Assembly: GCF_000716675.1 (NCBI RefSeq)
Contig: NZ_JNXT01000009.1
Span: forward strand, 62,001-126,000
From: Streptomyces alboflavus
GTDB taxonomy: Bacteria; Actinomycetota; Actinomycetes; Streptomycetales; Streptomycetaceae
Direction: 5' to 3'
DNA length: 64,000 bases
Both the position numbers and the translations under genes were made by a program. Below the pieces are notes generated by a model. That model saw nothing but the letters and a program-made list of their open reading frames with translations. It was not told where the DNA came from and made no database searches. Shown piece by piece: positions 26,599-34,314 of this stretch; the first letter of the stretch is position 1, and the number at the start of each line of letters is the position of its first letter.

Positions 26599-26853
26599 AT
26601 GGGGAAATCCGTGGTGACGTACTTCTTCGACTCGAGCGGCCAGGCGATACGGCCGCAGGCCGTCCTCGCGGAGCTCCAGAAACACCCGGAGCACCAGGAC
26701 TTCATGACCCTCACCGACCTGTTCCGGCACCCGGCGGTGGCCGCCGTGGATGCCCAGCTCGACCAGACGGCCGAACAGAAGGCGACCCGGCGCGGCAGCG
26801 ACCGCCGGGCCGCCCCGCACAAGCTCCGTTCCAGGAAGGGCACGACGCGATGA
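26599..26853 (+). CDS. Small protein resembling the C-terminal half of a carrier domain
   Basis: The 84-residue protein reads YFFDSSGQAIRPQAVLAELQ, then MTLTDLFRHPAVAAVDAQLD, and a basic tail ATRRGSDRRAAPHKLRSRKG. This lines up with the second half of an NRPS/PKS carrier domain (FFD.GG.S......L......LTDLFRHPTVAAL) plus a typical interprotein linker. The position of the phosphopantetheine Ser reads SSGQA, so it cannot be loaded. Its stop overlaps the ketosynthase start (ATGA), so the two are coupled. High third-position GC supports real coding. It may be a docking piece or the leftover end of a lost upstream module. Confidence 0.6.
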   Translation: MGKSVVTYFFDSSGQAIRPQAVLAELQKHPEHQDFMTLTDLFRHPAVAAVDAQLDQTAEQKATRRGSDRRAAPHKLRSRKGTTR

Positions 26854-29800
26854 CGACCGACGAAGCCGCACAGCACGACCTTGAGCAAACGGTGGCCGTC
26901 GTGGGGATGAGTGGACGCTTCCCCGGCGCCCCCGACCTCGACGCCTACTGGGCCAACCTGCGCGACGGCGTCTGCTCGCTGTCCGAGTTCACCGAGGAGG
27001 AACTGCTCGCCGACGGGGCGGACCCGGCCGAGCTGCGCAATCCCGCGTTCGTCCCGGTGAAGGGGCATCTCGCTGACGCGGACCGCTTCGAGGCCGAGCT
27101 CTTCGGCTTCAACCGCACCGAGGCGGCCGCCCTGGACCCGCAGCACCGGGTGCTCCTGGAGACCGCCTGGTCCGCGCTGGAGGACGCCGGGTACGCCCCG
27201 CTGAACGCACCGCCCCGCACCGGCGTCTACATGGGCGGCAGCTCGACGGACCACGCGCTGGCCGCCGAGACGGACCCGGCGCTCGCCGCGTCGATCGGCG
27301 CGCTCCAGCTGCGTATCCTCACCGACCGCGAGTTCCTGGCGCCCTGGATCTCCTACCGCCTTGGCCTGGACGGGCCGAGCATGATGGTCCAGACGGCCTG
27401 CTCGACCTCGCTGACGGCGGTCCATCTTGCCGTCCAGGCCCTGCTGCTCGGCGAGTGCGACACCGCGCTCGCGGGCGGCGTCGCCATCGGCACCGTGCGC
27501 AAGGAGGGCTACGTCTACTACCAGGGCGGGACCTCCTCCCCCGACGGCCGCTGCCGCCCCTTCGACGAGAAGGCGGCCGGCACGGTGCCGGGCAGCGGGG
27601 TAGGGGTGCTGGTGCTGCGGCGGCTGGAGGACGCCCTCGCCGACGGCGACCCGGTGCGCGCGGTGATCCGGGGCACGGCTGTCACCAACGACGGGGCGGG
27701 CAAGATCGGCTTCACCGCGCCGGGCGTGGACCGGCAGACGGCCGCGATCACCGAGGCGTGGACGGCGGCGGGTCTTGAGCCGTCGGCGGCGCAGTACGTG
27801 GAGGCGCACGGGACCGGGACCGATCTGGGCGACCGGATCGAACTGGAGGCGGCGAGCGCGGCGTTCACCGCCCGAGCCGGCCTCGACCGCGGCGTCGGCA
27901 TCGCGCTCGGTTCGGTGAAGTCGAACATCGGGCACGCCGACACGGCGGCCGGTGTGGCGGCGCTGATCAAGACGGTCCTGATGCTGGAGCACGCCACCCT
28001 GGCCCCGACGGTGAACATCACGAGCCCGGTCGCCGCCCTCCAGGACTCGCCGCTGCGGCTGGTGACCGAGGCCCGTCCCTGGCCGCGCAGGTCGGACCTG
28101 CCCCGGCTGGCCGGCGTGACGTCGGTCGGCATGGGCGGCACGAACGTGCACGCGGTGGTGCAGGAGGCACCCGCACGCGAGCCGCGCGCGCAGGCCGACG
28201 CCCGCCCGACGGTCCTGCCGCTGTCGGCCCGCACCGAGCATCAACTCGCCCTCGTGGCGACGCGGTTGGCGGCACGCCTGCGACAGGCCGACGCCCCCGC
28301 CCTCGCCGATGTCGCGCACACCCTGCGCACCGGCCGGGTCGGGATGCCCGTGCGTGCCTACGTGGTCGCCGCCGGTGTGCGGGAGGCGTCGGACAAGCTC
28401 ATGGCACTGGCCGAGGGCCACCCGGATCCGGTGCGGGACCCGTCGGGGGAGGCGTGGCTGCGCGGCGAGGAGGTGACCTGGCCGACGCCGGACGGCGAGG
28501 TGCGCCGGGTACGGCTCCCGTCGTACCCGTTCGCGGGGGAGAGCTACGGCGCCCTGACGCCGCGCGGCCCGGCCGCTCAGGCGCCGGCGGAGAGTACGGC
28601 GCCCGCGCTGGGGAGCGAACTGGAGGCCAAGGTCACCGAGTTGGTGATCGAGGCGCTGGATCTCGACGGGCCCGCCGGTCTGGAGAAGACGTACGTCGAG
28701 GCGGGCGGCGACTCACTGACGTCCGTGCATCTGGCCGGACGTCTCCGCGACGAGCTGGACATCGACGTACCGATCGAGCTGTTCCTGGAACCGGTCACGC
28801 TCAAGGAGATGACGATCCGCATCGTCGAGGTCAAGGAAGGCGGCGAGGGCGCCGGGCGTCCTGCTCGCCGAGTCACGGCCGTGCGGCGGCCCACCTTCGC
28901 CTCGGTGCACGGCGAGGGCGTGACCGAGGTCCACGCGAAGGACCTCACCCTCGACAAGTTCCTCGACGCACACCTCATCGCCGACGCCCCCGCGCTGCCC
29001 CGCGCCGAGCGTGAGCCGCGCACCGTGCTGCTGACCGGCGCGAACGGCTACCTCGGCCGTTTCCTCGCCCTGGAATGGCTGCGCACCCTGGCGCCGGCCG
29101 GCGGCCGGCTGATCGCCCTGGTGCGCGGCGATGACGCCACCGCGGCCCGGCAGCGGCTGGACGCGGCCTTCGACAGCGGCGACCCGGAGCTGGTGCGGAC
29201 GTACGAGGAACTGGCCGCGGTCCATCTCGAGGTCGTGGCGGGTGACATGGCGGAACCGCGGCTCGGCCTGGACGAGGCGGCCTGGGACCGGCTGGCCGAC
29301 GAGGTCGACCTGATCGTCCACGCCGGTGCGGTGGTGAACCACCTCCTGCCGTACCCGCACCTCTTCGAGGCCAACGTCGTCGGCACCGCCGAAATCGTCC
29401 GGCTGGCCCTCACCCGCCGGGCGAAGCCGATCACCTACATCTCCAGCGTCGGGGTCGCCGACTCCTGCCGGCCGGCACTCGACGAGGACTCCGACGTCCG
29501 CGTCGCCCTACCGGCCCTGAACGTCGACGGTGGCTACGCCAACGGGTACGCGACCAGTAAATGGGCCGGCGAGGTGCTGCTGCGGGAGGCGCACGACCTG
29601 TGCGGACTGCCGGTCACGAGCATCCGGTCCAGCATGATCCTCGCGCACAGCCGGTACGGCGGACAGCTCAACGTCACCGATGTGTTCAGCCGCCTCCTGT
29701 TCAGCGTGCTCGCCACCGGGGTCGCGCCGCGCAGCTTCTACCGTGCGGACGGCGAACGCGCCCACTACGACGGCCTGCCGGTCGACTTCACCGCCGCCGC

Positions 29801-30239
29801 CGTGGTGGCGCTGGGGGGAGGCGGCACCTCCGAAGCCCCGTCCGGATACCGCACGTTCAGCTTCGTGAACCCCCACGACGACGGTGTCTCCCTCGACGCC
29901 ATCGTCGACTGGCTCGCGCAGGACGGCCACACCATCGAGCGGGTGGACGACTACGACGAGTGGTACCTGCGGTTCGAGGCGGCGATGCGCGCCCTGCCCG
30001 AGGCACAGCGGCAGTTCGCGGCGCTGCCCGTCCGGCACGGCTTCAAGGAGCCCGAGGACCCGGTACGCGGATCCGTCATCCCCTCCGACCGGTTCCGCGC
30101 CGCCGTCCGGGACGGTGCGATCGCCGGGCACGGGAACATCCCGAGCATCACGCGCGACCTCGTCGCCAAGTACGGCCGGGACCTGAAGAACCTGATGGCA
30201 GCCGGGCGCCCCATGGACGGCGGTCACGTCAACCACTGA
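26850..30239 (+). CDS. AT-less PKS: ketosynthase - AT-docking linker - ACP - thioester reductase
   Basis: The 1129-residue protein begins with a complete ketosynthase (residues about 9-430) whose catalytic residues are present: Cys184 in QTACSTSLTA, His320 in EAHGTGT and His362 in KSNIGHAD. Then come the flanking linkers that normally surround an acyltransferase (PLSARTEHQLALVATRLAAR; WLRGEEVTW; RVRLPSYPFAGESYG) with no acyltransferase between them, as in trans-AT PKSs. An ACP with Ser622 (EAGGDSLTS) follows. A C-terminal NAD(P)H thioester reductase has TGANGYLGRFLALEW near residue 728 and the Tyr900-x-x-x-Lys904 pair (YATSK). It should extend a carrier-bound chain and release it as an aldehyde or alcohol. 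No acyltransferase gene is in the window. Higher GC than its neighbours. Confidence 0.9.
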   Translation: MTTDEAAQHDLEQTVAVVGMSGRFPGAPDLDAYWANLRDGVCSLSEFTEEELLADGADPAELRNPAFVPVKGHLADADRFEAELFGFNRTEAAALDPQHRVLLETAWSALEDAGYAPLNAPPRTGVYMGGSSTDHALAAETDPALAASIGALQLRILTDREFLAPWISYRLGLDGPSMMVQTACSTSLTAVHLAVQALLLGECDTALAGGVAIGTVRKEGYVYYQGGTSSPDGRCRPFDEKAAGTVPGSGVGVLVLRRLEDALADGDPVRAVIRGTAVTNDGAGKIGFTAPGVDRQTAAITEAWTAAGLEPSAAQYVEAHGTGTDLGDRIELEAASAAFTARAGLDRGVGIALGSVKSNIGHADTAAGVAALIKTVLMLEHATLAPTVNITSPVAALQDSPLRLVTEARPWPRRSDLPRLAGVTSVGMGGTNVHAVVQEAPAREPRAQADARPTVLPLSARTEHQLALVATRLAARLRQADAPALADVAHTLRTGRVGMPVRAYVVAAGVREASDKLMALAEGHPDPVRDPSGEAWLRGEEVTWPTPDGEVRRVRLPSYPFAGESYGALTPRGPAAQAPAESTAPALGSELEAKVTELVIEALDLDGPAGLEKTYVEAGGDSLTSVHLAGRLRDELDIDVPIELFLEPVTLKEMTIRIVEVKEGGEGAGRPARRVTAVRRPTFASVHGEGVTEVHAKDLTLDKFLDAHLIADAPALPRAEREPRTVLLTGANGYLGRFLALEWLRTLAPAGGRLIALVRGDDATAARQRLDAAFDSGDPELVRTYEELAAVHLEVVAGDMAEPRLGLDEAAWDRLADEVDLIVHAGAVVNHLLPYPHLFEANVVGTAEIVRLALTRRAKPITYISSVGVADSCRPALDEDSDVRVALPALNVDGGYANGYATSKWAGEVLLREAHDLCGLPVTSIRSSMILAHSRYGGQLNVTDVFSRLLFSVLATGVAPRSFYRADGERAHYDGLPVDFTAAAVVALGGGGTSEAPSGYRTFSFVNPHDDGVSLDAIVDWLAQDGHTIERVDDYDEWYLRFEAAMRALPEAQRQFAALPVRHGFKEPEDPVRGSVIPSDRFRAAVRDGAIAGHGNIPSITRDLVAKYGRDLKNLMAAGRPMDGGHVNH

Positions 30240-30250
30240 GGTGGCGCACA

Positions 30251-30287
30251 GGACGCGGAGCCGGGGTCATCCCCCGGCTCCGCGTCC
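30251..30287 (+). terminator. 16-bp perfect stem-loop after the PKS gene
   Basis: The arm ggacgcggagccgggg (30251-30266) pairs exactly with 30272-30287 across a 5-base loop, starting 12 bp after the stop of the PKS gene. This is a strong intrinsic-type terminator without U-tract, and it ends the first rightward transcript of the cluster. Confidence 0.75.
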
Positions 30288-30471
30288 CGCGCGTGCGGTC
30301 ACCCTGTAGGCCATGGCGCGCCTGTTCATCGAGGTCGGGCACGAAGCCGCCACCGTCGCCGCACTCGTCGAACGGGGCGGCGCCCTTCTGCAGATCCTGA
30401 AAGGCTGAACAGTGCCTTCGCGGCGGAGATCCCGATCGTCGGCTTCCTGGCCGACTCCTCGGTCATGAACG

Positions 30472-30495
30472 ACGCCCGGCCTATCGGCCGGGCGT
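30472..30495. terminator. Terminator hairpin overlapping the P450 stop codon
   Basis: ACGCCCGGCC (30472-30481) and GGCCGGGCGT (30486-30495) form a perfect 10-bp stem with a 4-base loop. The TAG stop of the minus-strand P450 (30481-30483) lies in the hairpin. It can serve both the leftward P450 transcript and the rightward one. Between this and the previous hairpin (30288-30471) I see no supported gene; one 31-codon frame at 30314-30409 lacks recognisable features. Confidence 0.65.
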
Positions 30496-31683
30496 GAACC
30501 GTATCGGCAGAGCCTTGATCCCGTATACGGGGGTCAGATCCGGAAACCACTCGATCGCCGCGTCATCGGCGACGGTGTAGTCCGGTATCCGGTCGAACAC
30601 TTCCTCCAGCATCGCCGTGAACATCTCCCGCACCATGGCCGCGCCCACGCAATAGTGCTGGCCGGCACCGAAAGCGAGGTGGCGGCCGGCGTCGCGGTCC
30701 AGGTCGATCCGGTCCGAGTGCGGGAAGACGGAATCGTCGCGGTTCGCCGCGGCCCACCCGAGCATCACCTGCTCGCCCCGGGCGATGCGCTGCCCGCCGA
30801 GTTCGACGTCCTCGGCGGCAATCCGGCCCGTGCTCTGAACGGGCGAGACCCACCGCAGGAACTCGTCCACGGCGGTGCGGATCATCGAGCGGTCGGACAT
30901 CAGCCGGGACCGCATCTCGGGTTGCTGGGCGAGGGTACGCAGCGCGATCGCGGTCACGCTCGACGTCGGATGGATGCCGAGCAGCAGCAAATACATCATC
31001 GAGACGATGTCATCGTCCGGTACCGGTGCTCCGTCGACCTCACAGGTTGCCAGGTGCCCGAGCAGCCCCCGCTTGTCGCCGTCCCGTTGCGCGTCGAGTG
31101 CTTCCACCAGCTCCAGGCAGATCAGTTGCGCGCATGCGCGGGCTGTCGATGGATCGTGCGGAGCGGCGAAAAGCGCCCGGTAGAGCAGGGAGTCGATGTC
31201 GAACCACCGCTCCTCCGGAAGTCCGATGTCCCGCATGGTCAGCATGCTGGGCAGCTTCTCGGTCATCGCCAGAACGATGTCACACTCGCCGCGCTCGATC
31301 ACCTCGTCGATACAGGCCGCCGCCAACTGCCGGACCTCGCCGGCGCGCGCGGCGACCTGCTTCGGGGAATAGAAAACGGAGATCAGCTTGCGGTACTTCA
31401 GGCACTCCGGCGAGTCGAGTTCCAGCGGTATCATCCGGTTGCTCTGCCCGAGCGAGGGAATGGTCACCCCCTGCACCGTGCCGTCCGCCCTGTCCTGCGC
31501 GGTGTGGAAGGCCCGGGCGTCGCGGGCCGCCGAGGAGACCTCACGGTGGCCGGTCGTGACCCAATAGCCGTCCCAGGCGCGGCTCCACTGCACCGGGCAG
31601 GATTCGCGGAGTTTCGCATAGGTCGGAAACGGATCCACCGCTATCGCCGGGTCATGGCTGTCATAGTCGAACCCTGCTCGCAT
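30481..31683 (-). CDS. Cytochrome P450 with atypical I-helix
   Basis: The 400-residue P450 has heme motif LAFGAGQHYCVGAAMV (Cys345), an ExxR-type DEFLRWVSPVQ, and an I-helix MMYLLLLGIHPTSSVTAIAL. Where most P450s read AG-x-(E/D)-T, this one reads GIHPT: the acid is replaced by Pro while the Thr is kept. Such substitutions are met in P450s that act on carrier-bound or unusual substrates, though that role here is inference. The ATG at 31681-31683 follows GGTGG; a GTG at 31701 is the alternative. It is the only leftward gene between the PKS and capreomycidine genes and would be transcribed from the region shared with the vioD homologue. Confidence 0.9.
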   Translation of the reverse strand: MRAGFDYDSHDPAIAVDPFPTYAKLRESCPVQWSRAWDGYWVTTGHREVSSAARDARAFHTAQDRADGTVQGVTIPSLGQSNRMIPLELDSPECLKYRKLISVFYSPKQVAARAGEVRQLAAACIDEVIERGECDIVLAMTEKLPSMLTMRDIGLPEERWFDIDSLLYRALFAAPHDPSTARACAQLICLELVEALDAQRDGDKRGLLGHLATCEVDGAPVPDDDIVSMMYLLLLGIHPTSSVTAIALRTLAQQPEMRSRLMSDRSMIRTAVDEFLRWVSPVQSTGRIAAEDVELGGQRIARGEQVMLGWAAANRDDSVFPHSDRIDLDRDAGRHLAFGAGQHYCVGAAMVREMFTAMLEEVFDRIPDYTVADDAAIEWFPDLTPVYGIKALPIRFTPGR

Positions 31684-31709
31684 GTCCACCAAGGAAATCA
31701 CCTTCGTTG

Positions 31710-31952
31710 TTACGGAGTTTGCTCGGTTTCGCGCTCCGTGACCTTAACAGCCGAATCGGCGACGGCAGATGACGCAGCAATATTGATCCAGTATCGGGCA
31801 ACGATCGACAACAGCCTGTTCTGGGTCTTCGTATCCATCCTCATGCCGCGGAAGCCCTCTTCTTCCTCGATGCCGGTTATCGGCAGATGGGGCACCCGAC
31901 TCATCGACGCACGGGCAGCAACACAGATCCCGTAGCGGGCAATATCTGTCAA
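31710..31952 (-). CDS. Candidate small protein upstream of the P450 (reading frame unresolved)
   Basis: This region has distinctly lower GC than its surroundings. It holds two overlapping minus-strand frames, only one of which can be real. The 80-codon frame given here (TTG start, third-position GC near 70 percent by hand count) contains GIEEEEGFRGMRMDTKTQNR and LLSIVARYWINIAASSAV. The other (ATG at 31974, stop at 31744, strong GAGGAG site 6 bases upstream, third-position GC near 50 percent) would encode a Cys-rich 76-mer. A roughly 48-bp imperfect direct repeat (31953-31906 and 31812-31765) lies in both. No homology is recognised. The TTG frame ends 26 bp before the P450 ATG. Confidence 0.3.
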   Translation of the reverse strand: MTDIARYGICVAARASMSRVPHLPITGIEEEEGFRGMRMDTKTQNRLLSIVARYWINIAASSAVADSAVKVTERETEQTP

Positions 31953-32075
31953 CTGCCCCTGTCGGAGAGGACATAGATTGCTCCTCAGAAGACCTCACAC
32001 CCTCGATCTATACCTCTTGCGATCTCTGTATGGGGTCGCGGTTCTCAGGTCGCGAGGACAAGGTTCTGGAGAACG

Positions 32076-33194
32076 ATGAATTTTGATGGGGCATTGCTCG
32101 AAGACTGGATGCGTGACCACTATCATGACGCTGCGATAGACATCGGGTCGAGCGGGGTTCTCGACTACTCGCTCGGAGAGGTGCGAGAACTCGCCGGCAT
32201 CGATCCCGGTGATTTGGACGAGATCGTTTTCCGGGACAGTCCGTGCCTGGGCCGGGACGACCTGCGCGAGGCCATCGCGTCGCGCTGGGGGGACGGTGAC
32301 GCGCGCAGGGTCATGCTTACGCACGGCGGCAGCGAGGCTATCTACGTCGCGCTCCAGACCCTCCTTGAGCCGGGTGACCAAGTCGTCGCCCTGCACCCGG
32401 CCTACCACTCGCACGTATCCGTCGCGGAGTCCATGGGGTGCGAAGTTCTGCGCTGGCGGCTGCGCGAGGAGGACAAGTTCCGGCCTGATGTAGAGGAACT
32501 TGCGAGGCTCGTCACCGCGCGCACCAAGGTTATTGTGGTCAACTTTCCGCACAACCCGACCGGCGCGACACTCGACCTCGATGGTTTCCGTCGCCTGCTT
32601 GAGATCGCTGACAACGTTGGCGCCCATCTCCTGTGGGACGGCGCTTTCACAGACCTGGTCTACGATGACGCACCGCTGCCGGACCCCGGACTGAGCTATC
32701 CGCGCGCTGTGTCGATCGGAACCTTCTCAAAAGCTTTTGGGCTGCCCGGCATGCGTTTCGGATGGTGCATGGCCGACCCGGAGCTGCTGCGGGCGATGAC
32801 CAATCTGCGCGACCGCATCACCCTGAGCCTCTCTCCGCTTCTTGAGTACATAGCGCTGCGCGTCGTACAACGCGCAGACGTCTTCATCGCTCCCCGGCTG
32901 AAGAACGCCAAGGCCAACCGACGCCTGTTGGCCGACTGGGCCGCGCGGCACGAGGACCGTGTCGACCTCCCGCTGCCCCTCGGCGGAGTGACAGCGTTCC
33001 CGCGACTGCGCCCGTGGCGGGACACGACCGAGCTATGCCGTCGGCTGGGAGAGACCAGCAACATACTGCTCGTCCCCGGCCGGGCATTCGACCACCCGTG
33101 CCGCGTCCGGCTCGGTTTCGGCGGCGATCGCAGCCAACTGAGCAAAGGCCTGGACATTTTGGGCGCTGAGTTCGCCGCGAGTCTCCAACCGTGA
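32076..33194 (+). CDS. vioD: Capreomycidine synthase (VioD-like PLP enzyme)
   Basis: The 372-residue fold-type I PLP enzyme follows the viomycin-pathway VioD sequence along its length: LLEDWMRDHYHDAAIDIGSS, then GVLDYSLGEVREL, VVNFPHNPTGATLDLDGFRR, HLLWDGAFTDLVYDDAPLPD and GTFSKAFGLPGMRFGWCMAD with the cofactor Lys219. VioD cyclises 3-hydroxy-L-arginine to (2S,3R)-capreomycidine by beta-elimination and intramolecular guanidine addition. A GGAG site precedes the ATG. The 3-hydroxylase gene follows directly, with the GTG of its longer frame overlapping this stop codon. This is the clearest clue to a building block of the product. I rate the family assignment high and exact stereochemistry open. 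Confidence 0.9.
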   Translation: MNFDGALLEDWMRDHYHDAAIDIGSSGVLDYSLGEVRELAGIDPGDLDEIVFRDSPCLGRDDLREAIASRWGDGDARRVMLTHGGSEAIYVALQTLLEPGDQVVALHPAYHSHVSVAESMGCEVLRWRLREEDKFRPDVEELARLVTARTKVIVVNFPHNPTGATLDLDGFRRLLEIADNVGAHLLWDGAFTDLVYDDAPLPDPGLSYPRAVSIGTFSKAFGLPGMRFGWCMADPELLRAMTNLRDRITLSLSPLLEYIALRVVQRADVFIAPRLKNAKANRRLLADWAARHEDRVDLPLPLGGVTAFPRLRPWRDTTELCRRLGETSNILLVPGRAFDHPCRVRLGFGGDRSQLSKGLDILGAEFAASLQP

Positions 33195-33217
33195 GGCGGA
33201 AAGGAACCCTGACGAAC

Positions 33218-34249
33218 ATGCAGAGCATTGAACTCTCGGACATTGAGTTAAAGGAAGTCAACGACGTACTCGCTTCGGTCACGGCGAAGTTCCACTCGGT
33301 CAGTGACCCGGAGTTCGTCCGGCAGTGCGCGGTGTACGCACACGAGCTGCCGCGGCGGCTGCGGGCTGAGCTGAACGCGTTCCGCCTGGAGGCTTCCGGC
33401 GGCGTGCTGTCCATCCGCGGCTTCCGGATCGACGACGTCGCTGTCGGGCCCACTCCCGAGCACTGGCGTACCCAGGTCGGCCGGGCGTCCACGCTCCCCG
33501 CGGAGGTGTACTTCATGCTCTGCGCGTCTCTGCTGGGCGACCCCATCGCCTGGGCGACGCAGCAGGACGGCCGGGTCATGCACGACATCTTTCCGATCAA
33601 GGGTCACGAGAACGAGCAGCTTGGCTCGGGCAGCGAAGAACTGCTGACCTGGCACACCGAGGAGGCCTTCCACCCGCTGCGGGCCGACTACCTGGGCCTT
33701 GCCTGTCTACGCAACCACGACCGGGTGGCAACGACCTTCGCCTCGGTCGACGACCTCGAACTCACCGACGAGATCAGGGACCTGCTCGCTCAGGAGCGGT
33801 ACCCGATCAAGCCCGACCGCTCGCATCTGCCGCACCACGACGAGGACAGCCGGGAGATGTCGGCGCGCGAACGCGAGCTGCTCGCGCGCAGCTATGAATG
33901 GATCATGGCCAAGGACAGCGAGCCTGACCGAGTCGCCATCCTCTTCGGCGACCGCGAAGCACCCTATCTACGCATCGATCCATTCTTCATGGAGGACGCG
34001 TACACCGTCCCGGACAGCGCCCGCGCGATGAAGGCCATCGAAGCGGAGGTCGATCGCAACATACGGGACTACGTGCTCGAACCGGGTGAACTGCTCTTCG
34101 TGGACAACTACAAGATCGTCCACGGCAGGGTGCCGTTCACTGCCCGCTTCGACGGCACGGACCGCTGGCTCAAGAGGCTGAACGTGGCGCGCGACCTGCG
34201 GAAGTCGCGCGATCGCCGCATCAGCCACGACGCGCGAGTGATCCATTGA
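33218..34249 (+). CDS. vioC: Fe(II)/2-oxoglutarate L-arginine 3-hydroxylase (VioC-like)
   Basis: The 343-residue clavaminate-synthase-like oxygenase follows Vio[63 protein letters not shown] with iron ligands His146 and Glu148, and [20 protein letters not shown] with His302, then [20 protein letters not shown]. It should hydroxylate C3 of arginine to feed the VioD homologue. In VioC, as I recall it, two Asp residues in RVDGDF contact the substrate; here the segment reads RIDPFF, so one is lost. Codon 11 is TTA (33248-33250), implying bldA control. The ATG follows GAAAGGA at long spacing; the GTG at 33191 is possible. Confidence 0.9.
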   Translation: MQSIELSDIELKEVNDVLASVTAKFHSVSDPEFVRQCAVYAHELPRRLRAELNAFRLEASGGVLSIRGFRIDDVAVGPTPEHWRTQVGRASTLPAEVYFMLCASLLGDPIAWATQQDGRVMHDIFPIKGHENEQLGSGSEELLTWHTEEAFHPLRADYLGLACLRNHDRVATTFASVDDLELTDEIRDLLAQERYPIKPDRSHLPHHDEDSREMSARERELLARSYEWIMAKDSEPDRVAILFGDREAPYLRIDPFFMEDAYTVPDSARAMKAIEAEVDRNIRDYVLEPGELLFVDNYKIVHGRVPFTARFDGTDRWLKRLNVARDLRKSRDRRISHDARVIH

Positions 34250-34314
34250 CGACCGACAGCGCCTCGGCCCTCGCGGCCGGACGGACCCTACCCGGAAACG
34301 ACTGGGAGACGTCA

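Noticed and set aside
26850..28140. Ketosynthase as a FabF or type II enzyme
   Set aside because: It is fused to modular AT-flanking linkers, an ACP and a reductase, as in modular type I PKS.
31744..31974. Cys-rich 76-residue frame as a definite RiPP precursor
   Set aside because: The ribosome site and repeated Cys motif are attractive, but the overlapping TTG frame has better third-position GC and more natural composition, and no RiPP-modifying enzyme other than the P450 is nearby. Kept only as an alternative.
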